The translations under genes were made by a program, and so were the position numbers. Below are positions 44,629 through 53,758 of a stretch of 64,000 nucleotides of DNA, one piece after another. The notes beneath the pieces were generated by a model. That model ran no database searches. It was not told the origin of the DNA and was given only the letters and a program-made list of their open reading frames with translations. The DNA lies in contig NZ_CP130630.1 in the NCBI RefSeq assembly GCF_030551255.1, positions 7,545,501 to 7,609,500 on the forward strand, in the 5' to 3' direction. Source of the DNA: Streptomyces sp. NL15-2K. GTDB lineage: Bacteria; Actinomycetota; Actinomycetes; Streptomycetales; Streptomycetaceae. Position 1 is the stretch's first letter; each line of letters starts with the position of its first letter.

Positions 44629-46389
44629 TTACTTCTTCGCGTAGAGCTTGCAGAGCGCGACGCAGGTGTTGCCGGCGTCGTACACCACGTTGCCGACCTT
44701 GGATCCGTACATCCAGTTGCGGATCTTGTGGTAGTCGGGGACGACCGCCGCCAGCTCCATGATCTGGCGGTCGACGGCGCCCCAGGCCTTGTTGGCCTCC
44801 TCCACGTCCGCGATCTTGGCGGCCGCGTCGATCGCCTTGTTCACGCTCGGGTCGTTCAGCTGGGCGTAGTTGCTGCGGCCGTCGCCGATGTTCTTGCCGC
44901 TCCAGCACGGGAAGAAGACCGAGTAGCCGTTCGGCCAGTCCGGGCTCCAGCCGGCGCCGAACAGGTCGAAGTCGTTGTCGATCTTGCCGATCTGCGTGTA
45001 GAAGGTCGACTTGTCGACCTGCTTGTTGACGACCTTGAAGCCGGCCGCTTCCAGGGCGTTCTTGACCGCGACAGCGACCTTCACCTGGGTGTCCGACGAC
45101 TGGTAGGCGATGACCAGCTTCTGGCCCAGCTTGCCGGCCTCCTTCAGCAGGGCCTTGGCCTTGACCGGGTCGCCACCGGGCTTCTTGGTCACGCCGTAGA
45201 GGTCGAACTTGGTGTAGCCGGGGGTCACCGGGCTGAGGATCGTGGTGGCGACCTCGCTGGTGGAGGCGCCGCCCTGGATGGTCTGGATCTGCTGGTGCGG
45301 CCAGGCGTGGTTGATGGCCTGGCGGACCTTGAGGTCCTTGACGCGGGTCATGTTGATCGGCCAGTAGTAGGTGACCGTGTCGACCTGGATGAGGACGCGC
45401 TTCTTCAGCGTGGCGTTGGTGAGGACCTGGGCGATGCGCTCGGGGGCGACCTCGTTGAAGATCGACATCGAGTACTGGTCGTTGCCCTTGTCCGCGATGT
45501 AGCGGTCGGTCGAGGCCAGCAGCTCGTAGCCGAACTGGAAGACGAACTTGTCCGGGTAGGCGTTGCGGATCGAGTCGGTCTTCGGGTCCCAGTGCTCGTT
45601 GCGCACGTAGGTCATCTGCTTGCCGATGCTACGGCTCTGGATCTTGTACGGGCCGCAGGAGAACGGCTTCTTGTCGTACTTCTCCTTGGTGTCCTTCGCC
45701 TTCGACACCAGGGAGTAACCGGGCATGGCGAGCGTGTAGTTGAAGTCGGTGCGGGGCTCGGTGAGGCGGAAGGTGACGGTCTTGCCGTCGATCTCGACCG
45801 AGTCGAGGCTCTTGCCCTCGAAGGGTCCCTTGTACTTGTCGCCGCCGACCAGCCAATTCTGGACGTAGCGCGGACCCTCGGTGATGAACGAGGCGAAGAG
45901 GCGCTCGAAGGTGTGGCGGATGTCGTCCATGGAGACGTCCGAGCCGTCCTCCCACTTCAGACCGTCCTTCAGGGTGAAGGACCAGGTCTTGCCGCCGTCC
46001 TTCATCGTGCCGGCGTCGGTCGCGGCGTCGCCGACCAGGGTGGCGCCGCCCTTCTCGTCGATCTTGTAGCCCGTCAGGCCACGCATGATCGGCCGGGTGA
46101 TGGCGCCCTCGGTCGAGACGTAGATCTGCGCCGGGTCCAGGTGGTCCATGTCGAACTGGTCCAGCGAGTAGATCGTCCCGCCCTTGACCGCGCCCTTGAC
46201 CTCCGGCGCCGGGCCGGTCGAGTCGGCCTTGGTGCCGACCGGGATCTCCATGGTCTTGGAGCCGCTGACCTTGGGGGCGTCGTTCTGCCCGGAGCCGCCG
46301 GAGCTGCTGCCGCCGCAGGCGGTCAGCACCGACGACGAGGCTGCGGCCACCCCGGTGGCGATCAGGAAGTTTCTGCGGGAAAAGGACAT
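44629..46389 (-). CDS. Oligopeptide-binding protein with Tat-type lipoprotein signal
   Basis: The 586-residue protein begins MSFSRRNFLIATGVAAASSS and has a lipobox at LTAC. SRRNFL is a twin-arginine motif, so export is probably by Tat followed by lipid attachment, unlike BldKB with its Sec-like signal. The body is SBP_bac_5: GGTIYSLDQFDMDHLDPAQI, WSFTLKDGLKWEDGS, and PYKIQSRSIGKQMTYVRN. It resembles BldKB and has the same operon place. Confidence 0.92.
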   Translation of the reverse strand: MSFSRRNFLIATGVAAASSSVLTACGGSSSGGSGQNDAPKVSGSKTMEIPVGTKADSTGPAPEVKGAVKGGTIYSLDQFDMDHLDPAQIYVSTEGAITRPIMRGLTGYKIDEKGGATLVGDAATDAGTMKDGGKTWSFTLKDGLKWEDGSDVSMDDIRHTFERLFASFITEGPRYVQNWLVGGDKYKGPFEGKSLDSVEIDGKTVTFRLTEPRTDFNYTLAMPGYSLVSKAKDTKEKYDKKPFSCGPYKIQSRSIGKQMTYVRNEHWDPKTDSIRNAYPDKFVFQFGYELLASTDRYIADKGNDQYSMSIFNEVAPERIAQVLTNATLKKRVLIQVDTVTYYWPINMTRVKDLKVRQAINHAWPHQQIQTIQGGASTSEVATTILSPVTPGYTKFDLYGVTKKPGGDPVKAKALLKEAGKLGQKLVIAYQSSDTQVKVAVAVKNALEAAGFKVVNKQVDKSTFYTQIGKIDNDFDLFGAGWSPDWPNGYSVFFPCWSGKNIGDGRSNYAQLNDPSVNKAIDAAAKIADVEEANKAWGAVDRQIMELAAVVPDYHKIRNWMYGSKVGNVVYDAGNTCVALCKLYAKK

Positions 46390-46484
46390 GGTGAGCCTGC
46401 CTAGTGAGTCAATCGGGACGAGTGGACCAGCCGGACGTCGTTGAGCCGGACCGGTGATGGGTCTGGGGCCTCCGGCACGGAGGG

Positions 46485-47513
46485 CTACCGCTTGGACTTC
46501 GGGTCGAGCGCGTCACGCACCGAGTCGCCGAGCAGGTTGAACGCGAGGACGAAGATCACCATCGACAGGCCCGGGAAGAGCATGAAGGTGATGTCCTCGG
46601 TGTAGAACTCGGCACCTCGCTGGATCATGACGCCCCAGTCCGGGGTCGGGTCGATCATGCCGACGCCGAGGAAGGCGAGACCCGCCTCCGCCGTGACGAA
46701 GGCCGGAAGCATCAGCGTGGACTGGATGATGATCGGGGTCCACAGGTTGGGCAGCAGTTCCTTGAAGATGATGCGCCGCGGTGACGCGCCCGTGACCTTG
46801 GCGGCCTCGACGAACTCCCGCTCACGCAGGCCGAGTACCTGGCCGCGCAGGAGTCGGGCGATCGAGGCCCAGCCGAAGGCGGAGAGGACCAGGATCAGCG
46901 CGGTGGCCCGCAGCCAGGTCGGGATGTTCTCGTCGGGGGCGACGAAGAGGCCGTAGACGACCGGCATGAAGGCGATGAAGAACAGCGTGGAGGGGAACGA
47001 CAGGACGATGTCCATGATCCGGCCGACCAGGTAGTCGGTCTTGCCGCCCAGGTAGCCCGCGGTGACACCGATGACCACGCCGAGGAAGGCGGTGAGCAGG
47101 GTGGTGGCCACGGCGATGCCCAGCGAGGTGCGGATCGCGTAGAGCAGGAAGGTGAAGACGTCACGGCCGAGTTGGGGCTCGATGCCGAACCAGAACTCCG
47201 AGCTCATACCGCCGTTCGGACCCGCGGGGTAGGAGAAGGCGTTGAGCAGCTCCGGGCGCTGACTGGCGTAAGTGGTGTACGGATCCTTGCCGTACAGCTT
47301 CGCTATCAGCGGGGCGGCGAGCGCGATCACGAAGAAGAAGATCACGACGTACGCCGAAATGACGCCGGTGCGGTCCCGCTTGAAGCGGTTCCAGGCCAGG
47401 CGACCGGGGGAGCGGCTCTCGTTGCCCTGTGGGGTGGAGGGCGAGGGCGACTTCACGACGCTGTCGTCGGTCACCTCGAGCGGAACAGCCGCAGATGAAG
47501 TTGGGAGGGTCAT
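46485..47513 (-). CDS. Oligopeptide permease, bldK-like operon 2 (DppC type)
   Basis: The 342-residue protein has AGGAG five bases before ATG 47513. The first span (ISAYVVIFFFVIALAAPLI) and EAA loop EAAKVTGASPRRIIFKELLP align with BldKA, as does the loop LYGKDPYTTYASQRPELL. It is first in an operon of the same order as bldKA-E. I see no TTA codon in frame, in contrast to bldKA. Confidence 0.92.
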   Translation of the reverse strand: MTLPTSSAAVPLEVTDDSVVKSPSPSTPQGNESRSPGRLAWNRFKRDRTGVISAYVVIFFFVIALAAPLIAKLYGKDPYTTYASQRPELLNAFSYPAGPNGGMSSEFWFGIEPQLGRDVFTFLLYAIRTSLGIAVATTLLTAFLGVVIGVTAGYLGGKTDYLVGRIMDIVLSFPSTLFFIAFMPVVYGLFVAPDENIPTWLRATALILVLSAFGWASIARLLRGQVLGLREREFVEAAKVTGASPRRIIFKELLPNLWTPIIIQSTLMLPAFVTAEAGLAFLGVGMIDPTPDWGVMIQRGAEFYTEDITFMLFPGLSMVIFVLAFNLLGDSVRDALDPKSKR

Positions 47514-47992
47514 GGTGCTCCTGGCCCAGGGAGGGTCTGAATGACTCCGCAGGGCACTCCCCTACGGGCTACGCCGGACTTTTTCAACGCAATTAGTTCA
47601 AGGTCAATAAAATCTCGTTCAACTTGGGTTCCTCTTTACGTTCTTTACCTCCGCTTGACCCTCCCGTAGCTACGCGTGTAGCGCGCTGTAATAGACCCGT
47701 GTCTTACATCCGACCAAACGGGCTAACCCGGCAAGCGGTTCGGTATGCGGACACCTTCGTACCAAAATGCGTACACCGAGGGGTCGTAATCCAACGGTTC
47801 GGCATCGGATGGCGAAGATCCATTGCACGTTCAGGTGAAGATCGATGAACACGGTTGCGGATCCTCCGTCTCGTCACCCCGTTCGGACGCGTGCATCCGG
47901 ATGGCAGATCCCTCCAAAGGTGGGGTACGTGTGCGCTTCGCGCTGATTGCCCGGATATTTGCCGGTAACGGATCAGCATGAGGAGGCACTCC
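47514..47992. promoter_or_regulatory. Divergent promoter region of two Opp operons
   Basis: About 480 bases lie between the second bldK-like operon (minus) and the third importer (plus). The part nearest the minus operon (47578-47660) is unusually AT-rich, with TTGACC/TTGAAC-like words on the minus strand. The rest has short palindromes such as GTAGCTAC. No gene or known riboswitch is seen. GAGGAGG before 47993 is the ribosome site of the binding-protein gene. Confidence 0.5.
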
Positions 47993-49624
47993 ATGCGTGG
48001 AGCCAGGCACGCCAGACGGGCCGCCTGCGCGGCGGCGGCAGCCCTCGCCGCGACGGCCTGCGGGGGCGGGAGCGGCGACAGTGCCGGGGCCGGCGGTACG
48101 GTGCTCAGCTCCTCCTGGGGAGACCCGCAGAACCCGCTCGAGCCGGCCAACACCAACGAGGTACAGGGCGGCAAGGTCCTCGACATGATCTTCCGGGGCC
48201 TGAAGCGGTACGACCCGGAGACCGGCGAGGCCGAGAACATGCTCGCCGAGAAGATCGAGACCTCGGACTCGCGGAACTTCACCATCACCGTCAAGGACGG
48301 CTGGACGTTCAGCAACGGCGAGGCCGTCACCGCCAAGTCCTTCGTCGACGCCTGGAACTACGGGGCCGGTCTGAGGAACAATCAGAAGAACGCCTACTTC
48401 TTCGGATACATCGAGGGCTACGACAAGGTCCACCCGGAGGACGGCGGCAAACAGAGCGCCGACACGCTCTCCGGCCTGACGGTCACCGGCGACAGGACCC
48501 TCACCGTCAGGCTCGGCCAGAAGTTCTCGGGCTTCCCGGACACCCTCGGCTACAACGCCTTCGCCCCGCTGCCCAGGGCCTTCTTCGACGACCACGACGC
48601 CTGGGTGCGCAAGCCGATCGGCAACGGCCCGTACACCGTCGAGTCGTACATCAAGGGCTCGCAGATGTCCCTGCGGGCGTGGGATGCCTACCCCGGCGAG
48701 GACAAGGCACGAAACGGCGGCGTCGACCTGAAGGTCTACACCGACAACAACACCGCCTACACCGACCTGCTGGCCGGCAACCTCGACCTCGCCGACGACA
48801 TCCCGGCCTCCCAGCTGAGGAACGCTCAGAACGACCTCGGCGACCGGTACATCAACACCCCGGCCGGCATCATCCAGACCCTCGCCTTCCCGTACTACGA
48901 CAAGGCCTGGAACAAGCCCGGCATGGAGAAGGTCCGCACCGGCCTGTCCCGGGCGATCAACCGCCGGCAGATCACCGACACCATCTTCCACAACACCCGC
49001 ACCCCCGCCACCGACTGGACCTCCCCGGTCCTCGGCGAGGACGGCGGCTACCAGGCAGGCCTGTGCGGGGACGCCTGCGCGTACGACCCCGACGCGGCCA
49101 GGAAGCTGATCGAGGAGGGCGGCGGGCTGCCCGGCGGGCGGCTCAGGATCACGTACAACGCGGACAGCGGCTCCCACCGGCAGTGGGTCGACGCGGTCTG
49201 CAACTCCATCAACAACGCCCTCGACAACGACAAGGCCTGCGTCGGCAACCCGATCGGCACCTTCGCCGACTTCCGCAACCGGATGAGTGACGAGAAGATG
49301 CCCGGCCCGTTCCGCGCCGGCTGGCAGATGGACTACCCGCTGATCCAGAACTTCCTCCAGCCGCTCTACTACACGGGCGCCTCCTCCAACGACGGCAAGT
49401 GGACCAACAAGGAGTTCGACAAGCTCGTCGACGAGGCCAACGCCGAGACCGACGCGGGGGCGGCGGTGGAGAAGTTCCGGCAGGCCGAGGAGGTTCTCAG
49501 GGACCACATGGGCGCGATCCCGCTCTGGTACCAGAACGGCAGCGCCGGCTACTCGCAGCGGCTGTCCGACGTGAAGCTCAACCCCTTCAGCGTCCCGGTG
49601 TACGACCAGATCAAGGTCGGCTGA
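47993..49624 (+). CDS. Peptide-binding lipoprotein of the third Opp importer
   Basis: I choose ATG 47993 (GGAGG six bases upstream); ATG 47978 is in frame. The 543-residue protein has a short signal and lipobox (AAALAATAC). SBP_bac_5 marks: SSSWGDPQNPLEPANTNEVQ, FTITVKDGWTFSNGEAVTA, NGPYTVESYIKGSQMSLRA. Aromatic and acidic residues suggest a peptide ligand. It is more distant from BldKB than is the operon-2 protein. Confidence 0.92.
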   Translation: MRGARHARRAACAAAAALAATACGGGSGDSAGAGGTVLSSSWGDPQNPLEPANTNEVQGGKVLDMIFRGLKRYDPETGEAENMLAEKIETSDSRNFTITVKDGWTFSNGEAVTAKSFVDAWNYGAGLRNNQKNAYFFGYIEGYDKVHPEDGGKQSADTLSGLTVTGDRTLTVRLGQKFSGFPDTLGYNAFAPLPRAFFDDHDAWVRKPIGNGPYTVESYIKGSQMSLRAWDAYPGEDKARNGGVDLKVYTDNNTAYTDLLAGNLDLADDIPASQLRNAQNDLGDRYINTPAGIIQTLAFPYYDKAWNKPGMEKVRTGLSRAINRRQITDTIFHNTRTPATDWTSPVLGEDGGYQAGLCGDACAYDPDAARKLIEEGGGLPGGRLRITYNADSGSHRQWVDAVCNSINNALDNDKACVGNPIGTFADFRNRMSDEKMPGPFRAGWQMDYPLIQNFLQPLYYTGASSNDGKWTNKEFDKLVDEANAETDAGAAVEKFRQAEEVLRDHMGAIPLWYQNGSAGYSQRLSDVKLNPFSVPVYDQIKVG

Positions 49625-49630
49625 GGCCCC

Positions 49631-50554
49631 GTGGGACGGTACGTCGCCCGGCGGCTGCTCCAGATGATCCCGGTCTTCGTCGGGTCCACCCTGCTGATCT
49701 TCCTCATGGTGAACGTGATGGGTGACCCCGTCGCGGGCCTGTGCGGCGAACGGCAGTGCGACCCGGCGACGGCCGCTCAGCTCAAGCGGGAGTTCGGTCT
49801 CGACCAGCCGGTCTGGCAGCAGTACCTGACCTACATGGGCAACGTCTTCACCGGCGACTTCGGCACCGCGTTCAACGGCCAGAAGGTCACCGAGCTGATG
49901 TCGACGGCGTTCCCCGTCACCCTCCGGCTGACGATCGTGGCGATCCTCTTCGAGATCGTCATCGGCATCACCCTGGGCGTCGTCACGGGACTTCGGCGCG
50001 GACGCCCCGTCGACACCTCCGTCCTGATGGTCACCCTCGTCGTGATCTCCGTCCCCACCTTCGTCACCGGGCTGCTGCTCCAACTGCTCCTCGGCGTCGA
50101 GTGGGGCTGGACCAGACCGTCGGTGTCGACGGACGCCACGTTCGGCGAGCTGATCGTGCCTGGCCTGGTCCTCGCCTCGGTCTCGCTCGCCTACGTGACC
50201 CGGCTGACCCGCACATCGATCGCGGAGAACCGGAGATCCGACTATGTGCGTACGGCGGTGGCCAAGGGGCTCCCCCGACGACGGGTCATCACCCGGCACC
50301 TGCTGCGCAACTCGCTGATCCCCGTGGTCACCTTCATCGGCACGGACATCGGCGCCCTGATGGGCGGAGCGATCGTCACCGAGCGCATCTTCAACATCCA
50401 CGGCGTCGGCTATCAGCTCTACCAGGGGATTCTCCGCCAGAACACCCAAACCGTCGTCGGCTTCGTGACGGTCCTCGTCCTGGTGTTCCTGGTCGCCAAC
50501 CTGCTCGTCGACCTCCTGTACGCCGTCCTCGACCCCAGGATCCGTTATGCCTGA
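49631..50554 (+). CDS. Peptide permease, third importer (DppB type)
   Basis: GTG start six bases after the binding-protein gene. The 307-residue protein has six spans, an opening MGRYVARRLLQMIPVFVGST, LTRTSIAENRRSDYVRTAVA and the loop AKGLPRRRVITRHLLRNSLI. The next permease start overlaps its stop by eight bases (ATGCCTGA). Confidence 0.93.
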   Translation: MGRYVARRLLQMIPVFVGSTLLIFLMVNVMGDPVAGLCGERQCDPATAAQLKREFGLDQPVWQQYLTYMGNVFTGDFGTAFNGQKVTELMSTAFPVTLRLTIVAILFEIVIGITLGVVTGLRRGRPVDTSVLMVTLVVISVPTFVTGLLLQLLLGVEWGWTRPSVSTDATFGELIVPGLVLASVSLAYVTRLTRTSIAENRRSDYVRTAVAKGLPRRRVITRHLLRNSLIPVVTFIGTDIGALMGGAIVTERIFNIHGVGYQLYQGILRQNTQTVVGFVTVLVLVFLVANLLVDLLYAVLDPRIRYA

Positions 50555-51518
50555 GCAGCAGTCCTATGAGCCCGAGGGAGCCATCGCCGGGACGGGCATG
50601 GGCGGCGCGATGGACCTCGCGACCTCCGAGGGGGCGACCCTCGAACAAACTTCCTCAGCCGTCCCCGACGGACGGGCCCGCTCCCTGTGGTCCGATGCCT
50701 GGCACGACCTGCGCCGCAACCCCGTCTTCATCGTCTCCGGCCTGGTCATCCTCTTCCTCGTCGTCATCTCCCTCTGGCCGTCCCTGATCGCCTCCGGCAG
50801 CCCCCTCAAGTGCGACCTCGCCAAGGCCCAGGAGGGCTCGCAGCCCGGCCATCCCTTCGGCTTCGACGGCCAGGGCTGTGACGTCTACACGCGCACCGTC
50901 CACGGCGCCCGTACGTCCGTCACGGTCGGCGTCTGCGCCACGCTGGGGGTCGCCGTCCTGGGCTCGGTCCTCGGCGGGCTCGCCGGATTCTTCGGCGGGA
51001 TCTGGGACTCGATCCTGTCCCGGATCACCGACGTCTTCTTCGCGATCCCGGTCGTGCTCGGCGGCCTGGTGCTGCTGTCGGTCGTCACCAGCAGCACCGT
51101 CTGGCCCGTGATCGGATTCATGGTGCTGCTGGGCTGGCCGCAGATCTCCCGCATCGCCCGCGGCTCCGTCATCACCGCCCGGCAGAACGACTACGTGCAG
51201 GCCGCCCGGGCACTGGGCGCCTCCAACACCCGCCTGCTGCTCAGGCACATCACCCCCAACGCGGTCGCGCCCGTCATCGTCGTGGCGACCATCGCGCTCG
51301 GTACGTACATCGCGCTGGAGGCGACCCTGTCGTACCTCGGTGTCGGGCTGAAGCCGCCGACGGTCAGCTGGGGGATCGACATCTCCTCGGCGTCCGCCTA
51401 CATCCGGCAGGCCCCGCACATGCTGCTCTGGCCGGCCGGGGCGCTCGCGCTCACCGTGCTCGCGTTCATCATGCTCGGCGACGCGGTGCGCGACGCCCTC
51501 GACCCGAAGCTGAGGTGA
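50547..51518 (+). CDS. Peptide permease, third importer (DppC type)
   Basis: The 323-residue protein overlaps the previous gene by eight bases. A cytoplasmic N-terminus of about 55 residues precedes the first span (FIVSGLVILFLVVISLWPSL). EAA loop: QAARALGASNTRLLLRHITP. It forms the import pore with the DppB-type subunit. Confidence 0.93.
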   Translation: MPEQQSYEPEGAIAGTGMGGAMDLATSEGATLEQTSSAVPDGRARSLWSDAWHDLRRNPVFIVSGLVILFLVVISLWPSLIASGSPLKCDLAKAQEGSQPGHPFGFDGQGCDVYTRTVHGARTSVTVGVCATLGVAVLGSVLGGLAGFFGGIWDSILSRITDVFFAIPVVLGGLVLLSVVTSSTVWPVIGFMVLLGWPQISRIARGSVITARQNDYVQAARALGASNTRLLLRHITPNAVAPVIVVATIALGTYIALEATLSYLGVGLKPPTVSWGIDISSASAYIRQAPHMLLWPAGALALTVLAFIMLGDAVRDALDPKLR

Positions 51519-51527
51519 GCCGCCGTC

Positions 51528-52502
51528 ATGCTGCTCGAAGTGCGTGACCTGCACGTGGAGTTCCGGACCCGGGACGGCGTCGCCAAGGCCGTCAACGGCG
51601 TCAGCTACGCCGTGGACGCGGGCGAGACGCTCGCCGTGCTCGGCGAGTCCGGCTCCGGCAAGTCGGTGACCGCCCAGGCGGTGATGGGGATCCTCGACAT
51701 GCCTCCCGGGCGGATCACCGGCGGCGAGATCCTCTTCCAGGGCAAGGACCTCCTGAAGCTGAAGGAGGAGGAGCGGCGGAAGGTCCGGGGCGCCGAGATG
51801 GCGATGATCTTCCAGGACGCACTGTCCTCGCTGAACCCCGTGCTGAGCGTCGGCGATCAGCTCGGCGAGATGTTCGTGGTCCACCGGGGCATGTCGAAGA
51901 AGGACGCGCGGGCGAAGGCCGTGGAGCTGATGGACCGCGTCCGCATCCCCGCGGCCAGGGAACGGGTGAAGCAGTACCCGCACCAGTTCTCGGGAGGCAT
52001 GCGCCAACGCATCATGATCGCGATGGCGCTGGCCCTCGAACCGGCACTGATCATCGCCGACGAACCGACCACGGCCCTCGACGTGACGGTCCAGGCCCAG
52101 GTCATGGACCTGCTCGCCGAGTTGCGGCGCGAGTACGACATGGGGCTGATCCTGATCACCCACGACCTGGGCGTCGTCGCGGACGTGGCCGACCGGATCG
52201 CCGTGATGTACGCGGGCCGGATCGTGGAGTCGGCGCCGGTGCACGACCTCTACAAGGCGCCCGCCCACCCCTACACCCAGGGCCTGTTGGACTCCATCCC
52301 GCGCCTGGACCAGAAGGGCCAGGAGCTCTACGCGATCAAGGGCCTGCCTCCCAACCTCACGAACATCCCGCCCGGTTGCGCCTTCAACCCCCGCTGCCCG
52401 ACGGCCCAGGACCTGTGCCGAACCGACGTACCACCGCTCCACGACGTGTCCGAGGACCGGGGGAGCGCCTGCCACTTCTGGAGGGAGTGCCTGCATGGCT
52501 GA
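51528..52502 (+). CDS. Peptide importer ATPase, third importer (OppD type)
   Basis: The 324-residue protein has Walker A GESGSGKS (about 37-44), signature [15 protein letters not shown], Walker [12 protein letters not shown] and the C-terminal cysteine segment CAFNPRCPTAQDLC. The last gene starts within it (ATGGCTGA overlap at 52495-52502), the same 8-base overlap form as between the permeases. Confidence 0.94.
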   Translation: MLLEVRDLHVEFRTRDGVAKAVNGVSYAVDAGETLAVLGESGSGKSVTAQAVMGILDMPPGRITGGEILFQGKDLLKLKEEERRKVRGAEMAMIFQDALSSLNPVLSVGDQLGEMFVVHRGMSKKDARAKAVELMDRVRIPAARERVKQYPHQFSGGMRQRIMIAMALALEPALIIADEPTTALDVTVQAQVMDLLAELRREYDMGLILITHDLGVVADVADRIAVMYAGRIVESAPVHDLYKAPAHPYTQGLLDSIPRLDQKGQELYAIKGLPPNLTNIPPGCAFNPRCPTAQDLCRTDVPPLHDVSEDRGSACHFWRECLHG

Positions 52503-53541
52503 GCCGATTCTGGAGGTCAGCGGGCTGTACAAGCACTACCCGCTCACCACGGGCGTCCTCTTCAAGAAGCAGGTCGGCGCGGTGAAGGCGGTCGACGGCG
52601 TCGACTTCGAGCTGCACCGCGGCGAAACCCTGGGCATCGTCGGCGAGTCCGGCTGCGGCAAGTCGACGGTCGCCAAGATGCTGGTCAACCTGGAACGGCC
52701 GACGGCCGGGACGATCAAGTACAAGGGCGAGGACATCACCAAGCTGTCCGGCCGCGCCCTGAAGGCCGTACGCCGCAACATCCAGATGGTCTTCCAGGAC
52801 CCGTACACCTCGCTCAACCCCCGGATGACGGTGGGGGACATCGTCGGGGAGCCGTACGACATCCACCCGGAGGTGGCCCCGAAGGGCGACCGGCGGCGGA
52901 AGGTCCAGGAACTCCTGGACGTGGTCGGCCTGAACCCGGAGTACATCAACCGCTACCCCCACCAGTTCTCCGGCGGCCAGCGCCAACGCATCGGCATCGC
53001 GAGGGGATTGGCGCTGCGCCCCGAGGTGATCGTCGCCGACGAGCCCGTCTCGGCCCTGGACGTCTCGGTCCAGGCGCAGGTCATCAACCTGATGGCGAGC
53101 CTGCAGAGCGAGTTCGACCTCTCCTACGTCTTCATCGCGCACGACCTGTCGATCGTCCGGCACATCTCGGACCGGGTCGGGGTCATGTACCTCGGGCGGA
53201 TCGTGGAGATCGGCGACGACGTCGAGATCTACGACCATCCGACGCACCCCTACACCCAGGCACTGCTCTCCGCGGTCCCCGTGCCGGACCCGGAGGACCG
53301 TGAACACCGCGAACGCATCATCCTCGCGGGCGACGTCCCGTCCCCCACGAACATCCCCTCCGGCTGCCGCTTCCGCACCCGCTGCTGGAAGGCCCAGGAA
53401 CGGTGTGCCGTGGAGGTGCCGGCGCTGGCGGTGCCGGACGGGTTCCGGTTGGAGAGCGGGCCGGCGGCGCATGACTCGGCGTGCCACTTCGCGGAGCGAA
53501 AGGGCCGGGATAACCGCACAAATGCCTACCAACTGCGTTAA
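52495..53541 (+). CDS. Peptide importer ATPase, third importer (OppF type)
   Basis: The 348-residue protein has Walker [23 protein letters not shown], signature [15 protein letters not shown], Walker [12 protein letters not shown] and the C-terminal [14 protein letters not shown]. It is the final gene of the operon and is followed by a strong terminator at 53621. Confidence 0.94.
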   Translation: MAEPILEVSGLYKHYPLTTGVLFKKQVGAVKAVDGVDFELHRGETLGIVGESGCGKSTVAKMLVNLERPTAGTIKYKGEDITKLSGRALKAVRRNIQMVFQDPYTSLNPRMTVGDIVGEPYDIHPEVAPKGDRRRKVQELLDVVGLNPEYINRYPHQFSGGQRQRIGIARGLALRPEVIVADEPVSALDVSVQAQVINLMASLQSEFDLSYVFIAHDLSIVRHISDRVGVMYLGRIVEIGDDVEIYDHPTHPYTQALLSAVPVPDPEDREHRERIILAGDVPSPTNIPSGCRFRTRCWKAQERCAVEVPALAVPDGFRLESGPAAHDSACHFAERKGRDNRTNAYQLR

Positions 53542-53620
53542 CACGCAGGCAACTCAGCTGACCCGATCCCGATATACGGACGCGTCAATCTGAACAACGT
53601 ACGGCCGTGCGGGTGCCGTA

Positions 53621-53667
53621 AACGGGCCGGAGCGCGCCATGTCGCTCCGGCCCGTTGCCCCTTTTTG
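53621..53667 (+). terminator. Rho-independent terminator after the third importer
   Basis: The arms AACGGGCCGGAGCG (53621-53634) and CGCTCCGGCCCGTT (53643-53656) are perfect inverses around an 8-base loop and are followed by GCCCCTTTTT. It lies between convergent genes and may serve both. Confidence 0.9.
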
Positions 53668-53758
53668 CGCCTAAACCGGCGCCGCTCTCGCGGACGTGGC
53701 TGGTGCTTCGTCGTGGTTCCTCAATTGATGGTTGCGGCGCTCTGTGGAGTGTCGCTGC

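Noticed and set aside
47831-50449. An 872-residue frame antisense to the third importer
   Set aside because: It mirrors the binding-protein and permease genes and has no domain of its own.
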